From the NCBI GenBank assembly GCA_025355745.1, contig JANXZA010000070.1:1-44026 (forward strand): DNA of 44,026 bases. The letters run 5' to 3'. A model generated the notes under the pieces. That model did not search any database. It saw only the letters and a list, made by a program, of their open reading frames with translations, and was not told the DNA's origin. The stretch comes from Rhizobacter sp. (GTDB taxonomy: Bacteria > Pseudomonadota > Gammaproteobacteria > Burkholderiales > Burkholderiaceae_C). The position numbers and the translations under genes are program-made. This document shows positions 1-8,449 of the stretch, piece by piece (position 1 is the first letter of the stretch; each line of letters opens with the position of its first letter).

Positions 1-918
1 TTCGCGATGATCACGCTCGGCCTGGGCGAACTGGTGTTCGCGATGTCGCTGATGATCCCCGAGTTCTTCGGCGGCGAGGCCGGCGTGGCCGCCAACCGCG
101 TTGTCGGCAAACCGGTGCTCGGCATCACCTTCGGCCCGCAGGTCCAGGTGTACTACCTGCTCGCGATCTACACCCTGATCTGCACAGCGGCCATGTACGC
201 CTTCACGCGCACGCCGCTCGGCCGGATGCTGAACGCGGTGCGCGACAACCCGGAGCGGGTCGAGTTCATCGGCTACAGCACGCAGCAGGTGCGCTACATC
301 GCCTTCATCATCGCCGGCTTCTTCGGCGGCATCGCGGGCGGCATGTACGCGCTGAACTTCGAGATCGCCACCGCCGAGGTGGTGGGCGCGGGGCGCTCAG
401 GCGCCTACCTGCTGTTCACCTTCCTCGGCGGCGCGACCTTCTTCTTCGGTCCCATCATCGGCGCGGTGCTGATGGTGGTGGCGTCGGTGCTGCTGTCCGA
501 GATCACCAAGGCCTGGCTGCTCTACCTCGGCCTGGTGTTCCTGCTGATGGTGATGTTCGCGCCCGGCGGCATCGCCAGCCTGATCATGCTGAACCTGCGC
601 GTCTTCAAGTTCGGCAAGCTCGGCGGGCTGCTCGGCGGCTATGCGGCGTTGGCAGTCACCGGCGCGGTGATGTTCGTCGGCGCGGCCGCGATGATCGAGA
701 TGCTGTACCACCTGCAGCTGAACACGTCGATGGGTTCGTCGCTGCGCTTCATGGGGCTGGACCTGAACGTGCAGTCGGCCGCGAGCTGGCTTGGTGCGGT
801 GGTGGTGACGATGGTCGGCGCGGCGATGTTCGAATTCGTGCGCCGCCGCTTCGCGCTCAAGTGGGGCGACGTGCAGGGCGAGATCGAAGCCGAGATCCGG
901 CGCCGGGAAGCAGCATGA
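1..918 (+). CDS. livM: LIV-type ABC transporter permease LivM (5' end outside window)
   Basis: Inner-membrane permease of a branched-chain amino acid type (HAAT family) importer. The frame is open from base 1 and the first residues (FAMITLGLGELVFA) match an internal stretch of LivM, so the true start lies upstream; the ATG at 7 is not the start. Several hydrophobic segments are visible, with the conserved cytoplasmic loop 'GRMLNAVRDNPERVEFIGY' at about residues 75-93 of the visible part, which couples to the ATPase. The stop overlaps the livG start (ATGA), so the two are translationally coupled. In Burkholderiales such transporters often carry aromatic or other acids instead of Leu/Ile/Val; the acyl-CoA oxidation genes downstream point that way, but the substrate cannot be read from sequence. 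Confidence 0.92.
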   Translation, partial: FAMITLGLGELVFAMSLMIPEFFGGEAGVAANRVVGKPVLGITFGPQVQVYYLLAIYTLICTAAMYAFTRTPLGRMLNAVRDNPERVEFIGYSTQQVRYIAFIIAGFFGGIAGGMYALNFEIATAEVVGAGRSGAYLLFTFLGGATFFFGPIIGAVLMVVASVLLSEITKAWLLYLGLVFLLMVMFAPGGIASLIMLNLRVFKFGKLGGLLGGYAALAVTGAVMFVGAAAMIEMLYHLQLNTSMGSSLRFMGLDLNVQSAASWLGAVVVTMVGAAMFEFVRRRFALKWGDVQGEIEAEIRRREAA

Positions 919-1697
919 CGCCGGCCTACGCCATCGAGCTGAAGAACCTGTGCAAGTCCTTCGGCAAGACCGAGATCATTCGCGGCACGAACCTGGCGGT
1001 GGCGTCCGGTGAGCGCGTGGCCATCATCGGGCCGAACGGCGCTGGCAAATCGACCCTGTTCAACCTCATCAGCGGGCGTTTCGGCGCCACCAGCGGCGAG
1101 ATCCTGCTGAACGGCCAGAACATCGCCGGCCTGAAGCCCTTCGAGATTGCGCGCAAGGGGCTGGCGCGCAGCTTCCAGATCACCAACATCTTCGGCCGCC
1201 TGTCGGTGTTCGAGAACCTGCGCTGCGGCGTGCTCTGGTCGATGGGCTACAAGTATTCGTTCTGGAAGTTCCTGGCCGGCCTGACCGACGCCAACGAACG
1301 CGCCGAGCAACTGATGCAGATGATCAAGCTCGTGCGCAAGCGCGACACCCTGGCGATGAACCTCACGTATGCCGAACAGCGCGCTCTCGAGATCGGCGTG
1401 ACGATTGCCGGCGGCGCCAACGTGGTGCTGCTCGACGAGCCCACTGCCGGCATGAGCAAGAGCGAAACCAGCCGCTTCATCGAGCTGATCCGCGAGGTCA
1501 CGGTCGGCAAGACCCTGCTCACCGTCGAGCACGACATGGGCGTGGTGTTCGGCCTGGCCGACAAGATCGCGGTGCTGGTCTACGGCGAGGTCATTGCCTT
1601 CGACGTGCCCGAGGCGGTGCGTGCCAATGCGCGGGTCCAGGAGGCGTATCTGGGCTCGGTGCTGGCCGATGCGCAGGTGGCGGAGGCGGGGCATTGA
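915..1697 (+). CDS. livG: LIV-type ABC transporter ATP-binding protein LivG
   Basis: Cytoplasmic ATPase subunit of the LIV-type importer, 260 aa, a usual LivG length. Walker A is GPNGAGKST (about residues 39-47), Walker B is VVLLDEPTAGM, and the H-loop is in TVEHDMGVVF. The signature loop reads LTYAEQR rather than the more usual LSYGEQR. The start at 915 overlaps the livM stop by four bases (ATGA); a longer reading from 861 would run deep inside livM and is not needed. livF follows after a 164-base gap filled by a large inverted repeat. Confidence 0.95.
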   Translation: MTPAYAIELKNLCKSFGKTEIIRGTNLAVASGERVAIIGPNGAGKSTLFNLISGRFGATSGEILLNGQNIAGLKPFEIARKGLARSFQITNIFGRLSVFENLRCGVLWSMGYKYSFWKFLAGLTDANERAEQLMQMIKLVRKRDTLAMNLTYAEQRALEIGVTIAGGANVVLLDEPTAGMSKSETSRFIELIREVTVGKTLLTVEHDMGVVFGLADKIAVLVYGEVIAFDVPEAVRANARVQEAYLGSVLADAQVAEAGH

Positions 1698-1727
1698 GGC
1701 GCTCTTGCGGGGTCTTGGCGTGGGACT

Positions 1728-1820
1728 GAATTTCTGCCACCGAGACACAAAGGCACCAAGAAAGAAAAGTCATTTCCCTTTTTCGTTCTTCTTGGTGCCT
1801 TTGTGCCTTGGTGGCAATTC
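1728..1820. repeat. Large intergenic palindrome, family B ('CACCAAG' type), copy 1
   Basis: Two long arms face each other: 1735-1762 (TGCCACCGAGACACAAAGG and on) and 1789-1816 (ending GCCTTGGTGGCA). They are almost exactly complementary over about 28 bases, with a roughly 26-base AT-rich loop. The element fills the gap between livG and livF, inside an apparent operon. A relative lies at 42028-42116. As RNA it would form a very stable hairpin. Confidence 0.85.
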
Positions 1821-1861
1821 TTCCTACCGTACAACAACTCCCGGCATTTGAAAGCCAGAAC

Positions 1862-2557
1862 ATGCTGCAACTCCAGGGCCTTCACGCTTACTACGGCAAG
1901 AGCCACATCCTGCATGGCGTGGACATGCGCATCGGCGAGGGCGAGATCGTCAGCCTGCTCGGGCGCAACGGCTCGGGCCGCTCGACCACCGTCAAGAGCA
2001 TCATGGGGTTGGTGCACGGCGAGGGTTCGGTGAAGTTCCGCGACGCCGAAATCCTCGGTCATCACGCGTTTGACATTGCGCACCGCGGCATCGGCTACGT
2101 GCCCGAGAACCGCGACATCTTTCCGAAGCTGACGGTGCACCAGAACCTGCAGCTCGGCGAGAAGCGCGGCACGACGAAGCCGCGCTGGTCGTTCGACGAC
2201 ATGTACAAGATGTTCCCGCGCCTGAAGGAGCGCGAGCACACTGAGGCCGGCGTGCTGTCGGGCGGCGAGCAGCAGATGCTCACCCTGTGCCGCACCTTGA
2301 TGGGCGACCCAGACCTGATCATGATCGACGAGCCGACCGAAGGCTTGGCGCCGAAGATCGTCGAGCTGGTGGCCGAGTATCTGCAAGAGCTGCGCCGGCG
2401 CGGTGTCTCGGTGCTGCTGGTCGAGCAGAAGCTGACGATCGCGTTGCAGATTTCCGAGCGCTGCTACGTGATGGGCCACGGCAGCATCGTCTTCGAAGGA
2501 AGCCCGGCAGCACTGCGCGCCGACGCCTATGTTCGCAAGGAATGGCTGGAAGTTTGA
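1862..2557 (+). CDS. livF: LIV-type ABC transporter ATP-binding protein LivF
   Basis: Second ATPase of the importer, 231 aa, normal for LivF. The start at 1862 gives the standard N-terminus MLQLQGLHAYYG; the frame also opens upstream at 1808, but that stretch lies in the repeat. Signature is LSGGEQQM, Walker B is LIMIDEPTEGL. Walker A reads GRNGSGRSTT: the lysine that normally contacts the ATP phosphates is an arginine (R40, codon cgc). I recall Arg at this position in other proteobacterial LivF proteins, so it may be a lineage feature rather than a defect. Followed by a family A repeat and then the acyl-CoA oxidation genes. Confidence 0.94.
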   Translation: MLQLQGLHAYYGKSHILHGVDMRIGEGEIVSLLGRNGSGRSTTVKSIMGLVHGEGSVKFRDAEILGHHAFDIAHRGIGYVPENRDIFPKLTVHQNLQLGEKRGTTKPRWSFDDMYKMFPRLKEREHTEAGVLSGGEQQMLTLCRTLMGDPDLIMIDEPTEGLAPKIVELVAEYLQELRRRGVSVLLVEQKLTIALQISERCYVMGHGSIVFEGSPAALRADAYVRKEWLEV

Positions 2558-2587
2558 GCGCTCGAGTTGGCCGTCAGGGCAAAGATC

Positions 2588-2693
2588 AACTCACGCACCG
2601 CAGAGGCGCAGAGGGCGCAGAGGGATTGCAAAGAAGAGCTGGTTTTCTCCTCTGCGCAATTCTGTGTACTCGGCGTCTCTGCGGTGGTGAGTT
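2588..2693. repeat. Large intergenic palindrome, family A ('GCAGAGG' type), copy 1
   Basis: Outer arms AACTCAC (2588-2594) and CACCGCAGAG (2596-2605) pair with CTCTGCGGTG (2677-2686) and GTGAGTT (2687-2693), leaving one bulged G. Inside, each arm is built from degenerate 8-10-base units of the form CGCAGAGG. Located after livF. Near-identical outer arms occur at 8268-8402 and 13015-13138. Confidence 0.88.
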
Positions 2694-2722
2694 TGATTTC
2701 ATCCCCTTGCACGCCGCCAATG

Positions 2723-2744
2723 CGCTGTCACTGCTGAGACAGCG
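2723..2744 (+). other. Small hairpin ahead of the acyl-CoA oxidation genes
   Basis: CGCTGTC (2723-2729) and GACAGCG (2738-2744) are perfect complements around an 8-base loop. There is no T-run, so it is not an obvious terminator. It overlaps where a -35 box would sit for the TAGAAT at 2764-2769 and could be a second protein-binding site or chance. Confidence 0.4.
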
Positions 2745-2763
2745 ATTCTTTGATCCCAAGACC

Positions 2764-2787
2764 TAGAATTGAACGACCGTTCTATTC
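2764..2787 (+). promoter_or_regulatory. Putative -10 box with overlapping TetR-type operator palindrome
   Basis: TAGAAT (2764-2769) is a good -10 box, though no convincing -35 lies 16-18 bases upstream. Overlapping it, 2766-2787 is a 22-base inverted repeat: GAAT-x-GAACG-AC-CGTTC-x-ATTC, with 9 of 10 pairs per arm matching. The size, the symmetry and the CG-rich core resemble operators of TetR-family fatty acid regulators (such as FadP, LiuQ or PsrA types). Sitting on the -10 and start region of the next gene it would act as a repressor site. No matching regulator gene is in the window. Confidence 0.55.
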
Positions 2788-2819
2788 CTGATTTGCCCCA
2801 ACTCTCGAGGGTCTACCGC

Positions 2820-4913
2820 ATGAGCGCCAACTACGAACTTCGCGGCAATGTCGCGGTCATCACGCTGAACAACCCGCCCGTCAACGGCCTGGGTTACGAG
2901 ACCCGCAAGGCCGTCGTCGAGGGGCTGGAACGCGCGCAGGCCGATGCAGCGGTCAAGGCGATCGTGATCACCGGCGCCGGCAAAGCCTTTTCGGGCGGCG
3001 CCGATATTCGCGAGTTCGGCAGCCCGAAGGCGCTCGCCGAGCCGAACCTGTTGACCGTCATCAGCGCCTGCGAGCTGAGCAGCAAGCCGATCGTTGCCGC
3101 CATCCACACGGTGTGCATGGGCGGTGGGCTGGAGCTGGCGCTGGGTTGTCACTACCGTGTGGCGTCGGCCGGTGCCTTGGTGGCGCTGCCTGAAGTCAAG
3201 ATCGGCTTGCTTCCGGGAGCCGGTGGCACGCAGCGGCTGCCCCGCGTGCTAGGGGTCGAGAACGCGCTGAACATGATCGTCAGCGGCGAGCCGGTCAAGA
3301 GCGACATGCTCGCGATGGCGCCGGGCCAGAAGCTGTTCCAGAAGATCATCGAAGGCGATTTGATGAGCGGCGCGCTGGCGTTTGCAGCGGAAGTCGCTGA
3401 CGCTCGTCCGCTGCCCAGGGTGCGCGACCTGAAGGTCTCGCACCCGAATGCCGACGCCTACTTTCAGTTCACCCGCAACATGGTGGGCGGCATGTCGAAG
3501 AACTTTCCGGCGCCGCTGAAGTGCGTCGAGGCGGTGGCGGCCAGCGTGCGGATGAAATTCGACGACGGCATGAAGTACGAGCGCGAGCTGTTCACCGCGC
3601 TGATGTCCACGCCCGAGTCGAAGGCGCTGCGTCATGCCTTCATGGCCGAACGCGCGACGACGAAGATCCCCGATGTGCCGGCCGACACGCCGGTGCGCAC
3701 GGTGGCGAAGATCGCCGTGATCGGCGCCGGCACGATGGGCGGCGGCATCGCGATGAACTTCCTGAACGCCGGCATCCCGGTCGTGATGTTGGAAATGAAG
3801 CAGGAAGCGCTCGACAAGGGCGTGGCCATCGTCCGCAAGAACTACGACGCGCAGGTCAAGAAGGGCAAGCTCAAGCAGGACAAGCTCGACGCCCGCATGG
3901 CGATTCTGAGCACGACCCTGAACTACGCCGACCTGAAAGATGCCGACATGGTGATCGAGGCGGTGTTCGAAGACATGGGCGTGAAGGAAACCGTCTTCAA
4001 GACGCTCGACGAAGTGATGAAGCCCGGCGCGATCCTGGCCAGCAACACCAGCACGCTCGATGTCGACAAGATCGCCGCGTTCACGAAGCGCCCGCAGGAC
4101 GTGATCGGCACGCACTTCTTCAGCCCCGCCAACGTGATGAAGCTGCTCGAGGTCATTCGGGGCAAGGAGACCGCGAAGGACGTGCTCGCCACCGTGATGC
4201 AGCTCGGCAAGAAGATCAAGAAGACCTGCGTGGTCTCCGGCGTGTGCGACGGCTTCATCGGCAACCGCATGATCGAGCAGTACTCACGCCAGGCCGGCTT
4301 CCTGCTCGAAGAAGGCTGCACACCGGTTCAGGTCGACAAGGCGATGGAAAAATTCGGCATGGCGATGGGCCCGTTCCGCATGGGCGACCTGGCCGGCAAC
4401 GATGTGGGCTGGTACATCCGCAAGCGCCGCTACCTCGAAAAGCCGAACCTGCGCTACAGCAAGACGGCCGACCTGCTGTGCGAACTCGGCCGCTACGGCC
4501 AGAAGACCAGCGCCGGCTGGTACGACTATGTGCCGGGCAAGCGCGACGCAATTCCGAGCAAGATCGTCACCGACATGATCGAGGCGCATCGACTGGCCCT
4601 CGGCATCGCGCCGCGCAAGATCGGCGACGAAGAGATCGTCCATCGGCTGGTCTACGCGCTCGTCAACGAAGGCGCGAAGATCGTCGACGAAGGCATCGCG
4701 CTGCGGGCCTCCGACATCGACATGGTCTACCTCACCGGCTACGGTTTCCCGCTGCATCGCGGCGGGCCGATGTGCTACGCCGATACCGTGGGCCTGTTCA
4801 ACGTGGTGGCGGCAATGAATCGCTTCGCGGCGAACCCGCTCGACGACGCCGCCTTCTGGCAGCCGGCGCCGCTGCTGGCGAAGCTGGCGGCCGAAGGCCG
4901 CTCGTTCAGCTGA
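2820..4913 (+). CDS. Enoyl-CoA hydratase / 3-hydroxyacyl-CoA dehydrogenase (FadB/FadJ-like)
   Basis: Bifunctional beta-oxidation enzyme, 697 aa from the ATG at 2820. The N-terminal crotonase domain (about 1-190) shows an oxyanion-hole stretch SGGADIREFG and both catalytic-glutamate regions (MGGGLELALGCHYR and LPEVKIGLLPGAGG). The Rossmann domain begins near 298 with VIGAGTMGGGIA, followed by the dehydrogenase His-Glu region THFFSPANVMKLLEV and C-terminal dehydrogenase domains. A TTG start at 2769 is possible, but that segment overlaps the operator palindrome and lacks family similarity. It performs hydration and oxidation of enoyl-CoA in the cytoplasm; the thiolase (7083) and acyl-CoA dehydrogenase (8450) downstream complete the cycle. 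Confidence 0.93.
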   Translation: MSANYELRGNVAVITLNNPPVNGLGYETRKAVVEGLERAQADAAVKAIVITGAGKAFSGGADIREFGSPKALAEPNLLTVISACELSSKPIVAAIHTVCMGGGLELALGCHYRVASAGALVALPEVKIGLLPGAGGTQRLPRVLGVENALNMIVSGEPVKSDMLAMAPGQKLFQKIIEGDLMSGALAFAAEVADARPLPRVRDLKVSHPNADAYFQFTRNMVGGMSKNFPAPLKCVEAVAASVRMKFDDGMKYERELFTALMSTPESKALRHAFMAERATTKIPDVPADTPVRTVAKIAVIGAGTMGGGIAMNFLNAGIPVVMLEMKQEALDKGVAIVRKNYDAQVKKGKLKQDKLDARMAILSTTLNYADLKDADMVIEAVFEDMGVKETVFKTLDEVMKPGAILASNTSTLDVDKIAAFTKRPQDVIGTHFFSPANVMKLLEVIRGKETAKDVLATVMQLGKKIKKTCVVSGVCDGFIGNRMIEQYSRQAGFLLEEGCTPVQVDKAMEKFGMAMGPFRMGDLAGNDVGWYIRKRRYLEKPNLRYSKTADLLCELGRYGQKTSAGWYDYVPGKRDAIPSKIVTDMIEAHRLALGIAPRKIGDEEIVHRLVYALVNEGAKIVDEGIALRASDIDMVYLTGYGFPLHRGGPMCYADTVGLFNVVAAMNRFAANPLDDAAFWQPAPLLAKLAAEGRSFS

Positions 4914-4956
4914 ATGTTCAGTTGATCGGTCATTGCAACCCCGCGGGTCTGTGACC

Positions 4957-6432
4957 ATGCGCAAGCTGCTCGCATTGCTCGGCCTCGTGGTCCTTGCGCT
5001 GGCCGTCGTGGTCGGCGCGAAGACGCTGCTGATGCCGTCGCGCCAGCTCGCGGTGGCAGCGGTGAAGCCGGTGGTGGTCGATGGCGCCGCAGACTCGGCC
5101 CGGCTCGGCGCGGCGGTGCGCTTCAAGACGATCGCGTCGCTCGTCGATGCAGACGCCAATGCCACCGAGTTCGCCGGCCTGCATGCGCACCTCCAGACCA
5201 GCTTCCCGAAGGCGCACGCGGTCCTGAAGCGCGAGCTGGTCGGCAACTACGGCCTCGTCTACACCTGGCCGGGCTCCGACGTCACCGTGCCCGGCATCGG
5301 CCTGATGGCGCATCAGGACGTGGTGCCGGTCGCCCCCGGCACCGAGGCCGACTGGCAGCAGCCTCCGTTCTCCGGCACCTTGAACGGCGGCTTCGTCTGG
5401 GGCCGCGGCGCGTGGGACGACAAGGGCAATCTGATGTCGATGCTCGAGGCGGTCGAGCTGCTCGCCGCCGGCGGCTTCCAGCCACGCCAGACGATCTACC
5501 TGATCTTCGGCCAGGACGAAGAGATCGGCGGCCAGCGCGGTGCGATGCAGGTCGCGCAGCGGTCCAGGGAGCGCGGCATCGGCTTGCAGTTCGTCATCGA
5601 CGAAGGGCAGCTGATCACCGAAGGCGTGCTGCCGGGCCTGACCCGGCCGGCCGCGCTGGTGGGCGTGGCCGAGAAGGGCATCCTGACCCTGCAGCTCACG
5701 GCAACCGCCGCGCCGGGCCATTCGTCGATGCCGCCGACGCAGGCCGGGCAGGCGGCCATCGGCATGCTCAGCGTGGCGCTAGCGCGGCTCGAAGATCAGC
5801 AGATGCCGCTGGCGGTGCGCGGCCGGGGGCGCGACATGTTCGAAACGCTGGCACCCGAGATGAGCGGCGTGAACCGCGTCTTCCTGTCGAACCTGCGGTT
5901 GTTCAAGCCGCTCGTCGAACGCCAGCTCGCCAAGGGAGCCGCCACAAGTGCCTCCCTGCGCACGACCACGGCACTCACCGTGGTCAGCGCCGGCAATGTC
6001 GAGAACGTGCTGCCGGGCCGGGCCAACGCGACCGTGAACTTACGGCTGCTGCCGGGCGACAGCAGCGATCAGGTCGTGGCCCATGCGACGCAGGTGGTGT
6101 CGAACCCGTCGATCCGGATCGAGAAGTCGCCGGTCTTTGCCGAGGCCTCGAAGCTGGCCAGCACCGACGCGCCGGGCTACCGGCTGATCCACAAGACCTT
6201 GCGGCAATTGCACGCCGATGTGGTCGTGGCACCCGGCCTGATGCTGGGCGGAACCGACTCGCGCTACTTCGACGGCGTGGCCGAGAACATCTACAAGTTC
6301 TCGCCGGTGCGCGCGCGGCCCGAAGACCTGAAGCGCTTCCACGGCACCAACGAGCGCATCTCGACTGCCAACTACATCGAGCTGATCCAGTTCTATCACC
6401 AGCTCATCAGCAACTCGCAAGCCGCCCCTTGA
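4957..6432 (+). CDS. M20 family metallohydrolase, membrane-anchored, PM20D1/CPS1-like
   Basis: 491 aa. The first 25 residues form one hydrophobic helix after MRK, a signal anchor or uncleaved signal, so the enzyme probably faces the periplasm. Di-zinc ligands are all visible: H119 and D121 (LMAHQDVVPV), D154/D155 (GRGAWDDKGN), E188/E189 (GQDEEIGG), and the C-terminal region GGTDSRYF followed by H462 in RFHGTNERIS. This order and the TDSR...HGxNExIS ending resemble carboxypeptidase S and mammalian PM20D1, which hydrolyses N-acyl amino acids. Lying between beta-oxidation genes, it could free fatty acids from N-acyl amino acids; that role is inference. Start chosen at ATG 4957, because the upstream TTG at 4933 would put charged residues before the helix. 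Confidence 0.85.
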   Translation: MRKLLALLGLVVLALAVVVGAKTLLMPSRQLAVAAVKPVVVDGAADSARLGAAVRFKTIASLVDADANATEFAGLHAHLQTSFPKAHAVLKRELVGNYGLVYTWPGSDVTVPGIGLMAHQDVVPVAPGTEADWQQPPFSGTLNGGFVWGRGAWDDKGNLMSMLEAVELLAAGGFQPRQTIYLIFGQDEEIGGQRGAMQVAQRSRERGIGLQFVIDEGQLITEGVLPGLTRPAALVGVAEKGILTLQLTATAAPGHSSMPPTQAGQAAIGMLSVALARLEDQQMPLAVRGRGRDMFETLAPEMSGVNRVFLSNLRLFKPLVERQLAKGAATSASLRTTTALTVVSAGNVENVLPGRANATVNLRLLPGDSSDQVVAHATQVVSNPSIRIEKSPVFAEASKLASTDAPGYRLIHKTLRQLHADVVVAPGLMLGGTDSRYFDGVAENIYKFSPVRARPEDLKRFHGTNERISTANYIELIQFYHQLISNSQAAP

Positions 6433-6451
6433 TGCCTGCCGGAGCCACCGC

Positions 6452-7066
6452 ATGAAACACGACCCAGCCAACCCTTCAGCCGACCGCGCCACCTTCACCC
6501 GCATGGAGGCGAGCACGCAAGACGACTGGCGCAAGATCGGCGCCGAGTACCTGCCGTTCGCGCGCCAGTTGCCGGACCGTTTGATCGCCCATTTGAAGGT
6601 GCTCGAAGGCGACTACGGCGGCTTTCCGATCGACCGCTACACGCACTCGCTGCAAACTGCCACGAACGCGCTGCGCGCCGGGCGCGATGAAGAGTATGTG
6701 GTTTGCGCGCTGCTCCACGACATCGGCGACACGCTCGGCACCTACAACCACTTCGACATTGCCGCGGCGATCCTGAAGCCCTTCGTCAGCGAAGAAAACC
6801 TGTGGATGGTGCAGCACCACGGCATCTTCCAGGGCTACTACTTCTTCCACCACATCGGCCTGGACCGCAACCTGCGCGAGCAGTTCCGCGGCCATGCGCA
6901 CTTCGAGCGCACTGCAGAGTTCTGCGACCAATACGACAACCCGGCCTTCGATGCGAAGGCCGAGACGCTGCCGATGAGCGAATTCGAACCGATGCTGCGG
7001 CGCGTCTTTGCGCAGCCGCGCAATAGCATCTACAAAGCGTCGACCGCCCTCGCCGCCACCGCCTGA
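6452..7066 (+). CDS. HD-domain protein, candidate diiron oxygenase (PhnZ/MIOX-like)
   Basis: 204 aa. The HD motif is H89-D90 in LLHDIGD. Other possible metal ligands follow in the PhnZ/myo-inositol oxygenase order: H65 (YTHSLQTA), H100 ([10 protein letters not shown]), H122/H123 (VQHHGIF) and D159 or D162 (CDQYDNPAF). Six ligands of this kind hold a di-iron centre in those oxygenases; classical HD phosphohydrolases usually keep fewer. A good GGAG site sits 7 bases before the ATG. It lies 19 bases after the M20 gene and 16 before the thiolase, so it is co-transcribed with beta-oxidation genes. No substrate can be named; a plain HD phosphohydrolase remains possible. Confidence 0.75.
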   Translation: MKHDPANPSADRATFTRMEASTQDDWRKIGAEYLPFARQLPDRLIAHLKVLEGDYGGFPIDRYTHSLQTATNALRAGRDEEYVVCALLHDIGDTLGTYNHFDIAAAILKPFVSEENLWMVQHHGIFQGYYFFHHIGLDRNLREQFRGHAHFERTAEFCDQYDNPAFDAKAETLPMSEFEPMLRRVFAQPRNSIYKASTALAATA

Positions 7067-7082
7067 TTTCAAGGAGCACCCC

Positions 7083-8258
7083 ATGACCAACGCCGTGATC
7101 GTTTCGACCGCCCGCACCCCGCTTGCAAAGAGCTGGAAGGGTGCCTTCAACATGACGCACGGCGCCACGCTGGGCGGCTGTGCGGTGCGCGCCGCCGTCG
7201 AGCGCGCCGGCATCGAAGGGGCCGAGGTCGACGACGTGATCATGGGTTGCGCCACGCCCGAGGGCGCCACCGGCGGCAACATCGCGCGCCAGGTCGCGCT
7301 GCGTGCCGGCTTGCCGATCACCACCAGCGGCATGACGGTGAACCGCTTCTGCTCAAGCGGCCTGCAGACCATCGCGATGGCCGCGCAGCGCATCATCGCC
7401 GGCGAGTCCGACGTGATCGTCGCCGGTGGCGTCGAGAGCATCTCCTGCGTGCAGAACGAGGCGAACCGCCACATGGGCGCCGACCCGTGGCTGGCCGAGC
7501 ACAAGCCCGAGATCTACTGGAACATGCTGCAAACCGCCGAGCAGGTGGCCAAGCGCTACAGGATCGACCGCGAACGCATGGACCACTACGGCGCGGCCAG
7601 CCAGCAGCGCGCCTGCGCGGCGCAGGAGGCCGGCAAGTTCAACGACGAGATGGTCGCCTGCACCGTGATGGCCGGTGTTGCCGATGCGGCCCTCGGCCTG
7701 CGCACCAAGGAAGTGACGATCAGTGCCGACGAAGGCCTGCGCAAGGGCACGACGTATGAGTCGGTCGCCGGCATCAAGCCGGTGTTCCCGGGCGGCGTGA
7801 TCGCGGCCGGCAACGCCAGCCAGTTCAGCGACGGCGCCGGTGCCTGCGTGGTGATGAGCGAAGCGCTCGCCATCCAGCGCAACCTGAAACCGATCGGCCG
7901 ATTCCTCGGCTTCGCGGTGGCCGGCTGCGAGCCCGACGAGATGGGCATCGGCCCGGTCTTCGCGGTGCCCAAGGTGCTGAAGCGACTGGGCCTGACGGTG
8001 GCCGACATCGACCTCTGGGAACTCAACGAAGCCTTCGCGGTGCAAGTGCTGTACTGCGCCGACACGCTCGGCATTCCGATGGACCGGCTGAACGTGAACG
8101 GCGGCGCCATCGCCGTCGGCCACCCCTACGGCGTGAGCGGCCAGCGCTTGACGGGCCACGCGCTGATCGAGGGCAAACGCCGTGGCGCAAAGCGCGTGGT
8201 GGTCACGATGTGCATCGGCGGCGGCATGGGCGCGGCTGGGGTGTTTGAGGTACTGTGA
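7083..8258 (+). CDS. Acetyl-CoA acyltransferase (thiolase)
   Basis: 391 aa, normal for a FadA/PhaA-type thiolase. Catalytic residues are in the expected places: C90 ([10 protein letters not shown]), H347 ([10 protein letters not shown]) and C377 ([10 protein letters not shown]). It cleaves 3-ketoacyl-CoA with CoA, giving acetyl-CoA. The ATG at 7083 has an AAGGAG site at 7 bases; the frame is open further upstream, but that part overlaps the HD gene. The next gene is separated by a family A palindrome whose right arm ends in a T-run, so transcription may partly stop here. Confidence 0.94.
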   Translation: MTNAVIVSTARTPLAKSWKGAFNMTHGATLGGCAVRAAVERAGIEGAEVDDVIMGCATPEGATGGNIARQVALRAGLPITTSGMTVNRFCSSGLQTIAMAAQRIIAGESDVIVAGGVESISCVQNEANRHMGADPWLAEHKPEIYWNMLQTAEQVAKRYRIDRERMDHYGAASQQRACAAQEAGKFNDEMVACTVMAGVADAALGLRTKEVTISADEGLRKGTTYESVAGIKPVFPGGVIAAGNASQFSDGAGACVVMSEALAIQRNLKPIGRFLGFAVAGCEPDEMGIGPVFAVPKVLKRLGLTVADIDLWELNEAFAVQVLYCADTLGIPMDRLNVNGGAIAVGHPYGVSGQRLTGHALIEGKRRGAKRVVVTMCIGGGMGAAGVFEVL

Positions 8259-8267
8259 CACTCCCGC

Positions 8268-8402
8268 AAGAGCCAACTCACGCACCGCAGAAGCGCGGAG
8301 GGCGCGGAGTTGCGCGGAGTTGCGCAGAGTGAATACAAGTCATTGAAATTCTCTGCGACCCTCTGCGTCCGCTGCGCCTCTGCGGTGGTGAGTTGGCTCT
8401 TT
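8268..8402 (+). repeat. Large intergenic palindrome, family A, copy 2, terminator-like
   Basis: The outer arms are longer than in the other copies: AAGAGCCAACTCAC (8268-8281) pairs with GTGAGTTGGCTCTT (8388-8401), and CACCGCAGA pairs with CTGCGGTG inside. The right arm runs directly into TTTTT, so as RNA on the + strand it would serve as an intrinsic terminator after the thiolase gene. The internal units are again CGCAGAG/GCGGAG-like. Confidence 0.85.
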
Positions 8403-8449
8403 TTGGCAATCGACCCGCGACGATTCAAGAACTCTCTGACGGCCTTCTC

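Noticed and set aside
639-1748. A 369-codon minus-strand frame opposite livM/livG
   Set aside because: Shadow frame: low-information Ala/His/Arg/Gln sequence, while the plus strand encodes clear LivM and LivG.
8268-8402. CRISPR-like short repeats (GCGGAGTTGCGC units)
   Set aside because: Units are degenerate, only 8-10 bases, without spacers of fixed length, and both arms form one large inverted repeat; no cas genes nearby.
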